64,000 bases of DNA, taken from Methylosinus sp. Ce-a6. GTDB lineage: Bacteria > Pseudomonadota > Alphaproteobacteria > Rhizobiales > Beijerinckiaceae. Positions 26,735 to 35,812 of this stretch are shown here, piece after piece. Below the pieces are notes generated by a model, which did no database searches, was not told where the DNA came from, and saw only the letters and a list, made by a program, of their open reading frames with translations. Position numbers and translations under genes: made by a program. Position 1 is the stretch's first letter. Each line of letters starts with the position of its first letter. The DNA is taken from the NCBI RefSeq assembly GCF_009811655.1, contig NZ_BGJX01000002.1, forward strand, positions 182,447 to 246,446, read 5' to 3'.

Positions 26735-27100
26735 TGCTTCGACCTCCTTCGCGATCAGACATGAACGCGAGCGCCGCGAGACGACGCCGCGCGGCGTTAC
26801 ATGGGGCGCAACATGGGGCGCGCCATGCTCAGGCGTTTCGATCGCGAGGGAGACCACGGCGGCCGCAGGCGCGCGACCCATGGATCGCAATGCGGAGAAA
26901 GCGCGCCGCGGGCGCGTCCGAGACGATGATCAGCGCGCCGCCGAGAAGGACGCGCCGGCGAGAAGGACGAGCAAAGCGACAGCGAAAAATTTCTGCGCGA
27001 GCGTCGCGATCACGGGCCGACCCCACTCGTAAGCGTCACGGCCGTGACATAGATCGAGCTTGGGATCGAGCTTGGGATCGAGCTTGGGAAGGAAGCACGC
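26735..27100. other. 366-base intergenic region with 12-base tandem repeats
   Basis: GATCGAGCTTGG is repeated three times head to tail at 27052-27087, immediately before the DUF2165 gene, whose ribosome-binding site GGAAGGAAG follows at once. On the reverse strand a short hydrophobic frame at 26930-27013 (starts GTG; QKFFAVALLVLLAGASF) might encode a 27-residue membrane peptide, but support is weak. Other frames here are arginine-rich shadows. Confidence 0.5.
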
Positions 27101-27604
27101 ATGATCGTCCGCGCCGCCAAGATTTTGCTCGCCGCCTGCGCCGGCCTGCTCGGCCTCGTCAGCGGGCTCGGCAATATTTTCGACTATGACACGAATTTCG
27201 AGGTCGTTCGCCATGTCGCCTCCATGGACACGACCCATGCCTCCGCCGCTCTGATGAGCCGCGCCATCCTCTCCGACATGCTCTATCGGCTGATCTACGC
27301 CGCCATCATCGCGACGGAGCTCGCCTATGGCGCGCTCTGCATCTATGGCGCGCTGCGGCTTTTTGGCGCACGCCGGGACGATGCGGCGACTTTCGACGCG
27401 GCGAAGCAATTCGCCATAGGCGGGCTCGCGCTCGGCTTCGCGCTCTATTTTTTCGGCTTCATGATCGTCGGCGGAGAATGGTTCCAGATGTGGCGTTCCG
27501 CGGATTGGAACTTCCAGCAGCCGGCCTTTCGATTCATCGGCTCCCTCGGCTTCATCCTCGTCTTCGTCGCCCTGCCGGAGCCCGCTCGCGACAAGCGCGC
27601 CTGA
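27101..27604 (+). CDS. DUF2165 family small integral membrane protein
   Basis: The 167-residue protein has about four membrane helices (AAKILLAACAGLLGLVSGLG, LIYAAIIATELAYGALCIYG, IGGLALGFALYFFGFMIVGG and FIGSLGFILVFVAL) with the family's NIFDYDTNFEVVRHVASMDT and GEWFQMWRS segments. DUF2165 members are predicted inner membrane proteins without assigned function. The ATG at 27101 has GGAAGGAAGCACGC upstream. The gene is monocistronic as far as can be seen, with a peroxidase gene 121 bases downstream. Confidence 0.9.
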   Translation: MIVRAAKILLAACAGLLGLVSGLGNIFDYDTNFEVVRHVASMDTTHASAALMSRAILSDMLYRLIYAAIIATELAYGALCIYGALRLFGARRDDAATFDAAKQFAIGGLALGFALYFFGFMIVGGEWFQMWRSADWNFQQPAFRFIGSLGFILVFVALPEPARDKRA

Positions 27605-27725
27605 GGCGACGACGCGCATTGTTTGGAACCTATCCAATTCATGGAGTTTGACGGGATTATCGCTCCTTCACTAGATTTCGCGCCTCGCTCATTCGGAGGG
27701 CCTGCTCTCTCGATTGGAGTCTCTC

Positions 27726-29039
27726 ATGGCGCTCGTGGAGGATTTATTGGCGCACGCGAAGAATGTCCTGGCGCCCACGATCCGATCGCGCCTCTCGATC
27801 TTGTCGCGCGCGTTTTTCTTTCTCCTCGCCGCCGCGGCGCCGGCCGCGGGTCTCGAAACCGTGACGAGCGACGCGCGGAATGCGGACGACGCCGGCCTCT
27901 CGCCGCGCGAGCTGCTGGGCAAGAGGATTTTCGAGGATAAGCGCCTCTCCGAGCCAGCCGGCGTCGCCTGCGCCTCCTGTCACGATCCGTCCAAGGCCTT
28001 TCAAGGCAATAATGGCTCGCCCATCGCCGCTCTCGCGCGCGGCAGCCGGCCGGATGCGCTCGGAACGCGCAAGACGCCATCGCTCGCCTATGTCTCCTTC
28101 AGCCCGCGCTTTCACTTCATGAAGAAGAAGGACGAGGCGACCGGCGAGACGAAGCCCGTTCCCGTCGGCGGGCAATTCTGGGACGGACGCGCGGACGATC
28201 TCGTCACGCAGGTCGAAGGGCCGCTGCTCAATCCGCGCGAGATGAACAATCCGTCCAAGGCGGCCGTCGTCGAGAAGATCAAAACGGGCGTCTACGCCGA
28301 TCTCGCGCGGCGTGTCTATGGCGAGAGGATATTCGAGAGCGATTCCGCTTTCGAGAGACTGGCGCGCGCGGTCGCGGCCTATGAGAGCTCGAAGCGGTTC
28401 CATCCCTTCTCGTCGAAATTCGACGATTTTTTGCGCGGGCGCGAGAGACTGACGGCGCAAGAGGCGCAGGGCTTCGCGCTGTTCAAGGACAAGAAGAAAG
28501 GCAATTGCATCGCCTGCCATGTCGGCGAGGAGAAGTCGCGCCGCCCACAGGACTGGCTCTTCACCGATTTCAGCTATGACGCGCTGGGCGCGCCGCGCAA
28601 TTCCGCGATCCCCGATAATAAGGACCCCGCTCACATCGATCTCGGCCTATGCGTGCGCGACGGCCTCGCCAAGGTCGCGCCCGAGGGCTTCGATGTCGAG
28701 AGCCTCTGCGGGCAGTTCAAGGCGCCGACGCTGCGCAATATCGCCGTGACGGGGCCGTATCTGCACAATGGCGTCTTCACGACTCTGCGCGACGTCGTCG
28801 CCTTCTATGCGACGCGCGACACCGATCCTTCGCGCTGGTATCCGAAGAAGGACAGCGCGACCGCGAAATACGACGATCTGCCGGAAAAGTTCCGCCACAA
28901 TGTGAATGTCGAGGAAGTCCCCTATGATCGTAAGCCAGGCGAGACGCCGCGGCTCGACGATGCGGAGATCGACGCGATCGTCGCCTTTCTGCACACGCTG
29001 AGCGATCGCGCCGCGCCATTGCCCAAGGCCGAGAAATAG
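27726..29039 (+). CDS. Diheme cytochrome c peroxidase (MauG/CcpA family)
   Basis: This 437-residue protein has an N-terminal signal-like hydrophobic stretch (LSRAFFFLLAAAAPAAG) and two heme c motifs: CASCH (about 82-86) and CIACH (about 261-265). Between and after them are FWDGRADDLVTQVEGPLLNPREM and APTLRNIAVTGPYLHNGVF, both typical of bacterial cytochrome c peroxidases. It reduces hydrogen peroxide with electrons from a small cytochrome, or in the MauG branch modifies a protein substrate. The ATG at 27726 is preferred (GGAG six bases upstream) over a TTG at 27714. Its length is somewhat over the classical 320-residue peroxidases. Confidence 0.92.
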   Translation: MALVEDLLAHAKNVLAPTIRSRLSILSRAFFFLLAAAAPAAGLETVTSDARNADDAGLSPRELLGKRIFEDKRLSEPAGVACASCHDPSKAFQGNNGSPIAALARGSRPDALGTRKTPSLAYVSFSPRFHFMKKKDEATGETKPVPVGGQFWDGRADDLVTQVEGPLLNPREMNNPSKAAVVEKIKTGVYADLARRVYGERIFESDSAFERLARAVAAYESSKRFHPFSSKFDDFLRGRERLTAQEAQGFALFKDKKKGNCIACHVGEEKSRRPQDWLFTDFSYDALGAPRNSAIPDNKDPAHIDLGLCVRDGLAKVAPEGFDVESLCGQFKAPTLRNIAVTGPYLHNGVFTTLRDVVAFYATRDTDPSRWYPKKDSATAKYDDLPEKFRHNVNVEEVPYDRKPGETPRLDDAEIDAIVAFLHTLSDRAAPLPKAEK

Positions 29040-29092
29040 CGCCGCCTTCGCCGCGAAAAGGACATGAGCATCGGGCCGGATGGCGCCTCTTT

Positions 29093-29157
29093 GAGTCTTT
29101 CCGTGTTTCATTGAAACACGGAAAGACTCTGGGCTTTTGTCTCGACGCGTTTCCGAC
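29093..29157. repeat. Dispersed hairpin element, copy 4
   Basis: A perfect hairpin at 29093-29129 (GAGTCTTTCCGTGTTTCA and complement) is followed by GGGCTTTTGTCTCGACGCGTTTCCGAC, a shortened tail. The element lies in the 305-base gap 29040-29344, otherwise without visible genes, upstream of the GlcG-like gene. Confidence 0.88.
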
Positions 29158-29344
29158 CAGCCGCCGCCGATCGCGCAGAGGTGACGCGCCTTGCCGACAG
29201 CGAGATTTTCGCGCCTAAGCGAAAATATCTCGCTATTGCGCTGTATCTACGCGAACTGCCGTTCGCGGCGACCCCTTGAAAGCGCCTTCGACGCAGCCAT
29301 TTGAGGGGTGTCGAAGCGCTCGCTCGCCGAGGAGGTCTCTTCCC

Positions 29345-29779
29345 ATGCATGTCAATATCGCCGCGGCGGAAGCCGCGATCACCGCCGCTCGCAGACGCGC
29401 CGCCGAGCTCGGCACGAAAATGTGCGTCGCCGTCGTCGATTCCGGCGCCGATCTCAAGGCCTTCTATCGCATGGACGACGCTTGGGTCGGCAGCATCGAC
29501 ATTGCGATCAAGAAGGCGAAAACGGCGGTCTTCTTCGGCATGCCGACCGGGGAGATCGGCAAATTGTCGCAGCCGGGCGGCCCGCTCTTCGGCATCGAGC
29601 ATTCCAATGACGGGCTCATCACTTTCCCCGGCGGCCTGCCCATCGTGGATGAAGACGGCGTGCTCGTCGGCGCGATCGGCGTGAGCGGCAGCTCGGTGGA
29701 GAACGACCACGCCGTCGCCAAGGCCGGCGTCGCCGTCGTCGGCGTCAGCGATCTGCCGGCGCATCCCTGGCGGACATGA
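29345..29779 (+). CDS. GlcG/HbpS family protein (DUF336)
   Basis: The 144-residue protein is a GlcG-like (DUF336/PF03928) domain with the family hallmarks [62 protein letters not shown] and [10 protein letters not shown]. Members bind heme or small ligands (HbpS) or sit beside glycolate and diol degradation genes. No such pathway is nearby, so the role is open. The ATG at 29345 follows GAGGAGGTC. Its end overlaps the convergent SGNH hydrolase gene by 35 bases. Confidence 0.92.
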   Translation: MHVNIAAAEAAITAARRRAAELGTKMCVAVVDSGADLKAFYRMDDAWVGSIDIAIKKAKTAVFFGMPTGEIGKLSQPGGPLFGIEHSNDGLITFPGGLPIVDEDGVLVGAIGVSGSSVENDHAVAKAGVAVVGVSDLPAHPWRT

Positions 29780-30389
29780 GCGAGACGCCGTCGAGCCACG
29801 CCTCCCAGGCCGGCGCCGCGCCGATGAAATCGGCCAGCGCCTCATAGCCGCCGCGATTGGGGTGGGCGCCGTCGCCGGCCTCCGCCTCCCGCCGAAAGAC
29901 CGCGCAACCCGCGATGAAACAGCGCGTCTCGACATAAGGAATGCGCAGCTCGGCGCAGAGGCCGCGCATTTCGTCGCAGAGTCGATCGATGCGCGCTTCG
30001 ACGCGCGCCTCGCCCGGCAAAAAGGGTCCGACCATCAGAACCGGCGCGCGCAACGCCGCTCCACGCAGAATGGTCGCGGCGGCCGCGCGCGTCGCCTCGA
30101 GCGAGATGCGCGCACATCCCGCCTCGTCCTCGGCGCAATCATTGGCGCCGAAGGAAAACAGCAAACGCGCGTCGCAATTGTCGGGCAGGCGGCGACGCGC
30201 CTCCTCCTCCCAACGCGCGGCGATGTCGAGGCTCGTGTCGCGACGAACGCCGAGATTGTAGCTGGTGACGTCCCGACCCGCGCGCCGCGCGCGCGAGACG
30301 AGCCGGCCGACCCAGCCGAGGCCGTCGTCGTCGCCCGTTCCGTTGACGAAACTATCGCCGAAAAAGCAGATGCGAAGCGGCCCGGTCAT
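29745..30389 (-). CDS. SGNH/GDSL-family hydrolase
   Basis: This 214-residue protein has all four SGNH blocks: [11 protein letters not shown] (Ser11), the block II glycine in [17 protein letters not shown] in block III, and [14 protein letters not shown] (Asp-x-x-His) in block V. No signal peptide is present, so it is a cytoplasmic esterase or lipase-like hydrolase of unknown substrate. Its ATG overlaps the stop of the pseudouridine synthase gene as ATGA, so the two are translationally coupled. Confidence 0.9.
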   Translation of the reverse strand: MTGPLRICFFGDSFVNGTGDDDGLGWVGRLVSRARRAGRDVTSYNLGVRRDTSLDIAARWEEEARRRLPDNCDARLLFSFGANDCAEDEAGCARISLEATRAAAATILRGAALRAPVLMVGPFLPGEARVEARIDRLCDEMRGLCAELRIPYVETRCFIAGCAVFRREAEAGDGAHPNRGGYEALADFIGAAPAWEAWLDGVSLMSARDAPADR

Positions 30390-31090
30390 TCATCCTCGCC
30401 GCTCCAGCCGCAGAGGGCGAGCGCCGCGAGCATGTGTGAAGGCGCGGGGGCGCGGACGGCGACGCGCTCCTTGTTCTCGCGCATCGGTATGTCGATCGCG
30501 CGCGCGTGAAGATGCAGCGGCGGCGCGCCCTCGCGCTTGCCATGGCCATAGACCGGATCGCCGAGAATCGGCCAGCCCATCGCTTGGGCGTGGACGCGCA
30601 GCTGATGCGTGCGGCCCGTATGCGGCCGCAGCTCGACAAAGGCGAGGTCCCTGCCCTCGGCGTCGCGGCCGCGGCCCATGACGCGCCAATCCGTCTGCGC
30701 CGGCAGGCCCAGCGGATCGGGCCGCATCCACCAGCCGCGCGAGGAATCGAGCCGGCCGAGCGCCATGTCGATATGGCCTTCCTCCGCCTGCGGCGCGCCT
30801 TCGACGACCGCCCAATAGGTTTTTTTCATGCGCCCGTCGCGGAACAGCTTGCCCAGCCGCTCCAGCGCCTTGCGATGGCGGCCGAGCACGAGGCAGCCCG
30901 AGGTGTCGCGATCGAGCCGATGAGCGAGCGCCGGCGGGCGCGGCAGTCCGAAACGCAGCGCGTCGAAATGCTCCTCGAGATTCTCGCCGCCCTTGGGGCC
31001 GCGATGCACGGGAAGGCCCGCCGGCTTGTCGACGACGAGCATCAGCCCGTCCCTATAGAGGAGGCGCGAGACGAGTTCGTCCGGTGTCAT
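30386..31090 (-). CDS. RluA-family pseudouridine synthase
   Basis: The 234-residue protein carries the RluA catalytic motif ALAHRLDRDTSGCLVLGR (about 55-72) with the essential Asp60, plus LVVDKPAGLPVHRGP and TGRTHQLRVHAQAMGWPILGDPVYG. It lacks an S4 domain, as do short RluA-type enzymes (RluA/TruC-like) that modify 23S rRNA or tRNA. The exact target cannot be read from the sequence. The ATG at 31090 follows AAGGTGACGCA. It is coupled to the SGNH hydrolase gene downstream. Confidence 0.93.
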   Translation of the reverse strand: MTPDELVSRLLYRDGLMLVVDKPAGLPVHRGPKGGENLEEHFDALRFGLPRPPALAHRLDRDTSGCLVLGRHRKALERLGKLFRDGRMKKTYWAVVEGAPQAEEGHIDMALGRLDSSRGWWMRPDPLGLPAQTDWRVMGRGRDAEGRDLAFVELRPHTGRTHQLRVHAQAMGWPILGDPVYGHGKREGAPPLHLHARAIDIPMRENKERVAVRAPAPSHMLAALALCGWSGEDE

Positions 31091-31246
31091 TGCGTCACCT
31101 TACGCGAAATTTGCGGCGATTTCGCCCGCCTCGGCGCCTTCGGCCCTTGCCGCCGCTATTGGCGCGCTAGCTAGAGACTGGCGGAACCGGCCCTTCTCGC
31201 AGGGCTCGCGATACAGACCGCGCGATACAGACCGATGGAGAGAACC

Positions 31247-31426
31247 ATGGCCGAAGACCAAGTCGACCGCATGCTGACGCGAAACGCCTATATTTTCGGG
31301 GGAGTGGGAGCCGTGCTCGGCGCGGTGACGGGAGCCGGCGTCGTGGGCTTTCCCGCCGCCATCGGGGCGGTGATCATCGGCGCCCTGCTCGGAGCAATTC
31401 TCGGGTCCTTCATCGTCACCAAATGA
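31247..31426 (+). CDS. Small glycine-zipper membrane protein
   Basis: The 59-residue protein has a single hydrophobic hairpin or two short helices rich in Gly and Ala (FGGVGAVLGAVTGAGVVG and AIGAVIIGALLGAILGSFIV), a glycine-zipper pattern of small residues every four positions. Function is unknown; such peptides may oligomerise in the inner membrane. The ATG at 31247 has GGAGAG upstream and is preferred over an upstream ATG at 31235, which would add MERT. Confidence 0.7.
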   Translation: MAEDQVDRMLTRNAYIFGGVGAVLGAVTGAGVVGFPAAIGAVIIGALLGAILGSFIVTK

Positions 31427-31512
31427 TGTCGTGACGCAGTGACGACGTCGCCGAGCAATTCGCTCGGACGGGGCGCGGCCATCGCCGCGGCCACGCCCCG
31501 CCGCGGCGCACG

Positions 31513-32631
31513 TCAGGCCGAACGGCCGACATGCGCCAGCACGAAAGCCAGCACGCCGAGACGCTCCAGCAGCCAATAGGCGCCGAGCAGCGCGATGACC
31601 GCCGAGAGAGAGTAGACGAGCCGCGCGCTGCGCTTGCCGTGGGTCTGCTTGTCGATGAAGAGAAGCAGCGGCACGAAGACGAGCACGATCGCCACCTGGC
31701 CGAGCTCGACGCCTATGTTGAAGGAGGCGAGCGCCGGCAGCACGGCGCCCGACGGCACGCCGAGCTCCTTCAGGCCGCTGGCGAAGCCGAAACCGTGAAC
31801 GAAGCCGAAGAGAAACGTGTCGCGCCAGCGTCCGTCGACGCGGCGCGAGAAGAAATTCTCGACCGCGACATAGACGATCGAAGCGGCGATCGCCGCCTCC
31901 ACCCATTGCGAGGGCAGCGTGACGATATCGAGCGCGGCGAGCGACAGAGTGACCGAATGGGAGACGGTGAAGGCGGTGACGATCTTCACCACCGGCCAGA
32001 CGCGCGTCGCCCACAGCAGAATGGCGATCAGAAAGGAGATGTGGTCATAGCCGGTGAGAATATGCTCGACGCCGGCCTGGGTGAATTTCCACATCAGCTG
32101 CCAGACGGTCTCCAGCGGCTTTGAAAGGTCGAGCGGCGGATCGGCGGGATAGAGCATGGTCTCGCCGGCGTTCGCGCCGCTGAGCGTGACGAGATGCTTG
32201 GCCTTGGCGCCGGCCGCCTTCAGCAGCTTGGCGGCGTCATAGAAGATCTGGCCGGGGACGCTCGCGCAATCGAACTTCAGCTTCACCAATGCGCTGTCGG
32301 CATTGGTCGGATCCTCGCCCGCATATTCGACATGGCCGGCGCAGGCGTGTCCCTCCGCGTCATGCATGGAGACGCGGCGCTGGATCAGCTTTCCGATCTC
32401 GGTCTCCAGCACGCCCGGCTGGGAAAGATCGGCCCCGGCGCGCTCCGTCATCGTCTCCGCGAAGATGCGCTCGAGATCGGTCGCCAGAAAGCCGACGTCG
32501 ACCCGATAGCCATGGTCCTTGTCCGGCGCGATCCTGGCCGTCGAAATATCGGCCGTATGGGCGAAGGCCGGCGCGGCGAATGCGAGCAAAGCGGCGACGA
32601 CGATCGGCAAGCGCTTCAACGACCAACTCAT
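31513..32631 (-). CDS. HupE/UreJ-like membrane protein, putative nickel permease
   Basis: The 372-residue protein has a signal peptide (LPIVVAALLAFAAPAFA), a periplasmic N-terminal domain of about 160 residues, and a C-terminal HupE/UreJ-like membrane domain with HILTGYDHISFLIAILLWA, TAFTVSHSVTLSLA, FVHGFGFASGLKELG and FNIGVELGQVAIV. The His/Asp motif of the first helix is the metal-binding signature of HupE nickel permeases; here the usual HPxxGxDH reads HILTGYDH. The gene is divergent from nikR and the nickel-type TonB receptor, which supports a metal-transport role. The ATG at 32631 is preferred over a TTG at 32649. Confidence 0.85.
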   Translation of the reverse strand: MSWSLKRLPIVVAALLAFAAPAFAHTADISTARIAPDKDHGYRVDVGFLATDLERIFAETMTERAGADLSQPGVLETEIGKLIQRRVSMHDAEGHACAGHVEYAGEDPTNADSALVKLKFDCASVPGQIFYDAAKLLKAAGAKAKHLVTLSGANAGETMLYPADPPLDLSKPLETVWQLMWKFTQAGVEHILTGYDHISFLIAILLWATRVWPVVKIVTAFTVSHSVTLSLAALDIVTLPSQWVEAAIAASIVYVAVENFFSRRVDGRWRDTFLFGFVHGFGFASGLKELGVPSGAVLPALASFNIGVELGQVAIVLVFVPLLLFIDKQTHGKRSARLVYSLSAVIALLGAYWLLERLGVLAFVLAHVGRSA

Positions 32632-32802
32632 TTTCGCGGACTCCGGCAAAGCCTAAGGGACAGGCCGCGCACAATGCCCGACGCCGTGAAAATGGACAAG
32701 GCGCCCGCCGTCGGTCGCGGCCGCGATTGCGGCGCCGCGTTCGGATAGGTAAAAACAAGGACATGCGGCAGAGCCTGGACGACGGCGCGGGGGGCGTTCC
32801 AT

Positions 32803-33261
32803 ATGCAGCGTGTGACCATGACCATCGACGACGATCTCATGGCCGCTCTCGACCGATATATGGAGGCCGGAGGGCATCAGAATCGATCCGAGGCGGTGCG
32901 CGATCTCGTGCGCGCGGGCCTTTCGAAACAGCCGAAAAGCGACGACGGCGACCGCCATTGCATCGGCGCGCTCGTCTATCTCTACGATCACGAGACGCGG
33001 CAATTGTCGAAGCGGCTGACGCACGACCATCACAGCCACGCCGATCTCTCCATCGCCGCTCTGCATGTGCATGTGGACGCGGAGACCTGTCTCGAGGTCT
33101 CGCTGCTGCGCGGCCGCAAATCGGAGGTCGAGCATTTCGCGCGGCATGTGATCGGCGAGCGCGGCGTGCGTTACGGCCAGCTCGTCGTCGCGCCGGCGGA
33201 GGCGCATTCCGTCGACCAGGGGCCGGAGGGCCGGCCTCGTCATAGCCACAGCCACGACTGA
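32803..33261 (+). CDS. nikR: Nickel-responsive transcriptional regulator NikR
   Basis: This 152-residue protein has an N-terminal ribbon-helix-helix (QRVTMTIDDDLMAALDRYME ... RSEAVRDLVRAGL) and the C-terminal ACT-like nickel domain. High-affinity nickel ligands correspond to His77, His88, His90 and Cys96 in DHHSHADLSIAALHVHVD and ETCLEV, matching the E. coli set. A His-rich tail (RHSHSHD) may add metal affinity. NikR represses nickel uptake genes when nickel is abundant. The ATG at 32803 lies between the divergent HupE-like gene and the TonB receptor, which carries a NikR operator. Confidence 0.95.
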   Translation: MQRVTMTIDDDLMAALDRYMEAGGHQNRSEAVRDLVRAGLSKQPKSDDGDRHCIGALVYLYDHETRQLSKRLTHDHHSHADLSIAALHVHVDAETCLEVSLLRGRKSEVEHFARHVIGERGVRYGQLVVAPAEAHSVDQGPEGRPRHSHSHD

Positions 33262-33330
33262 CGCGGCTGTGACCAAATTGTGACGCCCGCGGCAATTCCG
33301 CGGAGCGCCTTCTTGACCGGCGCCGCCACC

Positions 33331-33358
33331 GTATGATCGAATAAGAAAAAAAACATAC
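33331..33358 (+). promoter_or_regulatory. Predicted NikR operator upstream of the TonB receptor
   Basis: GTATGA (33331-33336) and ACATAC (33353-33358) are separated by exactly 16 bases. The E. coli NikR operator is GTATGA-N16-TCATAC, so eleven of twelve bases and the spacing match. It ends 17 bases before the receptor start codon at 33376, a position where bound NikR would block transcription. Confidence 0.82.
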
Positions 33359-33375
33359 CGGGCCTCGGGGGAAGC

Positions 33376-35640
33376 ATGAACAGCCGGCGTCGCGCGGGAT
33401 GGTCCGCATTGGTCTTGACCGCCGCCTTTTGGAGCGGCGGGAGCGTCGCTCAGGAAGCTCTTCCCGATATCGACGTCGGAGCCGCGGACGGCGGCTCGGG
33501 CGCCTCGACAGCGGCTCCGGCGAAGGCGGAGGGCGGCGTTCCGATCACGGCGTCGAGCCAGAAGCTGCTGACCGGCGCGCAGGTCAACGCCATTCCTTTC
33601 TCGCGCCCGGGCGAGGCGCTGGAAGTCGTTCCCGGCCTCGTCGTCACCCAGCACAGCGGCGAGGGCAAGGCCAATCAATACATGCTGCGCGGCTTTCAGC
33701 TCGATCACGGCGCCGATCTGGCGCTGACCCTCGACGGCATGCCGATCAACATGCGCACCCATGGCCATGGCCAGGGCTACGCCGACGCCAATTTCCTCAT
33801 TCCGGAGCTCTTGTCCTCGGTCTTCGTCCGCAAGGGCCCTTATTTCGCCGACCGGGGCGATTTCGCCTCCGCCGGCGCCGTCGACATGCAATATATCGAC
33901 AAGGTCGACACGGGGCTCTTCTCGGCGACCGGCGGCAGCTTCGCCTATGGCCGCCTGCTCGGAATGAAATCCTTCGAGACGAATGGCGGCAATCTGCTCG
34001 CCGCGGTCGAATCCAACATCTACAGCGGTCCCTGGACGCGGCCGGACGAGGTGCGCAAGATCAACTCCGTCCTGCGCTGGTCGCGCGGCACGCAGCAGGA
34101 TGGCGTCTCCATCACCGCAATGGCCTACGCCAATCGCTGGTATTCGACCGATCAGATCCCCGAGCGCGCCGTCTATGGCGGCGTCATTCCGCTCTGGGGC
34201 AATATAGACCGCACCGACGGCGGCGACGTGTCGCGCTTCAGCCTCTCGGGGCGCTGGAGCCAGACGGAGGGCGCGCATTCGACGCGCGTCGAAGCCTTCG
34301 CCATCCGCTCGACGCTCGATCTCTACAACAACTTCAGCTATTTCCTCGCGCAGCCCGACATCGGCGACCAGTTCCGCCAATTCGACCGCCGCACCGTGCT
34401 CGGCGTCAATGCGCAACATTCGGTCGAATATGACGTCGCCGGCCTTTCCTTCGAGACGCGCGTCGGATTGCAGAGCCGCTACGACAATATCCGCCTCGGC
34501 CTGCAAGACTCCTATCGTCGCCAGCCCTTTGACACTGTGAGCAATAATCAGGTCGCGGAGGGCAGCGTCGGCTTGTGGACCGATACGACGATAGGCTGGA
34601 CGCCGTGGCTGCGCACCGTCGCCGGCGTGCGGCTCGATTATTACGCGGCCTCGGTCGGCGGCGTCCAAGATCCCTTCTCGGCGCCGAAGGACCCGGCGAC
34701 CGGCATGCCGATCTGGACCGGCCCCTGGAACGCCGGCTCCAAGCGCGGGGGCCTCTCCAGCCCCAAAGCGGGGATTATTCTCGGCCCCTTCGCGCAGACC
34801 GAATTCTTCCTGAATTTCGGCGAGGGCTTCCATTCGACCGACGCGCGCGGAACAGTCTCCCATCTCGGCCCCGCCGACGGCTCCTTTGTCGCGTCGACTC
34901 CATTGCTCGTGAAATCACGCGGCGCCGAGATCGGCGCGCGCACGAAGATCATCGACGGGCTCGATTCGTCGGTGAGCTTCTGGTGGCTCGACTTCGATTC
35001 GGAAAATCATTTCGAGGGCGACACCGGCAGCACGGTCTTCGGGCGCCCGAGCCGCCGCTACGGCGTCGAGATCGCCAATCATTATTCGCCGACCTCCTGG
35101 CTGCATTTCGACGGCGACGTCGCTCTGACCCACGCCCGCTTTCGCGGCGTCGATCAGCTGCAGGCGCTCGCCTGGGTCGATCTGCTGCAGCCGGGCTCCT
35201 TCGAATATGGGACCTATGTCGGCAACGCGCCCGGCAATTTCATTCCGGAGGCGCCGAACATCGTGGCGACGGGCGCGATCGAGATCGGCGAGACGACCGG
35301 CTGGTTCGGCGCGCTGCGCTACCGCTACTTCGGCGCGCGGCCATTGACCGAGGACGGCGTCTTCAAATCGCCGGCGACGGGAAGCCTCAATCTGCGCATC
35401 GGCTACCGCTTCGACAATGGCTGGCGAATTCAGGCGGATGCGTTCAATGTCGCGAATTCGCGCTCGGACCAGATCACTTACGGCTATGGCTCGCTGCTGA
35501 AGACAGACGCGCTCTACGGCCTCTGCCGATCGGGAACGGCGCCGGGCAATGTCTGCGCGGTCGGCGTGATGGACCGCCATTTCAAGCCGATGGAGCCGCC
35601 GGCGGTGCGCGTCACCGTGAGCGGGCCATTGCCCTTCTGA
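33376..35640 (+). CDS. TonB-dependent outer membrane receptor, probably for nickel
   Basis: The 754-residue protein has a signal peptide (SALVLTAAFWSGGSVAQ), a plug domain (SRPGEALEVVPGLVVTQHSG, LDGMPINMRTHGHGQGYADA) and a C-terminal beta barrel ending in PF, the outer membrane anchor. No TonB box is obvious, though the segment ALPDIDVGA after the signal is in the right place. The HGHG segment in the plug may contact metal. With nikR 114 bases upstream, a NikR operator in front and a HupE-like permease divergent, it probably imports nickel or a nickel chelate across the outer membrane. Substrate assignment is inference from context. Confidence 0.92.
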   Translation: MNSRRRAGWSALVLTAAFWSGGSVAQEALPDIDVGAADGGSGASTAAPAKAEGGVPITASSQKLLTGAQVNAIPFSRPGEALEVVPGLVVTQHSGEGKANQYMLRGFQLDHGADLALTLDGMPINMRTHGHGQGYADANFLIPELLSSVFVRKGPYFADRGDFASAGAVDMQYIDKVDTGLFSATGGSFAYGRLLGMKSFETNGGNLLAAVESNIYSGPWTRPDEVRKINSVLRWSRGTQQDGVSITAMAYANRWYSTDQIPERAVYGGVIPLWGNIDRTDGGDVSRFSLSGRWSQTEGAHSTRVEAFAIRSTLDLYNNFSYFLAQPDIGDQFRQFDRRTVLGVNAQHSVEYDVAGLSFETRVGLQSRYDNIRLGLQDSYRRQPFDTVSNNQVAEGSVGLWTDTTIGWTPWLRTVAGVRLDYYAASVGGVQDPFSAPKDPATGMPIWTGPWNAGSKRGGLSSPKAGIILGPFAQTEFFLNFGEGFHSTDARGTVSHLGPADGSFVASTPLLVKSRGAEIGARTKIIDGLDSSVSFWWLDFDSENHFEGDTGSTVFGRPSRRYGVEIANHYSPTSWLHFDGDVALTHARFRGVDQLQALAWVDLLQPGSFEYGTYVGNAPGNFIPEAPNIVATGAIEIGETTGWFGALRYRYFGARPLTEDGVFKSPATGSLNLRIGYRFDNGWRIQADAFNVANSRSDQITYGYGSLLKTDALYGLCRSGTAPGNVCAVGVMDRHFKPMEPPAVRVTVSGPLPF

Positions 35641-35812
35641 AGCGAGCGCCGAGACCCTTCGTCTCTCGATCTGGCGTCGCGCGAGAAGCTCGGCTAGTCT
35701 TACTCTTTCGCGCGACGCATCGGACACGTCGCCTTGCCGGCCTGCGTCGCGCGACCCTTTTTCCGGGGGCGTGACCTTTCGACGCTCCGATTTTTTGCGA
35801 AAGAGACGATTA

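Noticed and set aside
33313..33337. TTGACC and TATGAT as the promoter of the TonB receptor
   Set aside because: The spacer is only 13 bases, too short for a sigma-70 promoter, so I did not annotate it.
32653..34863. 736-residue open frame opposite nikR and the TonB receptor
   Set aside because: NikR and the receptor on the other strand have full domains and an operator, while this frame has no recognisable motif.
35641..35812. Possible tRNA or small RNA between the TonB receptor and DUF2235
   Set aside because: No cloverleaf, no conserved T-arm sequence and no terminator-like U-run.
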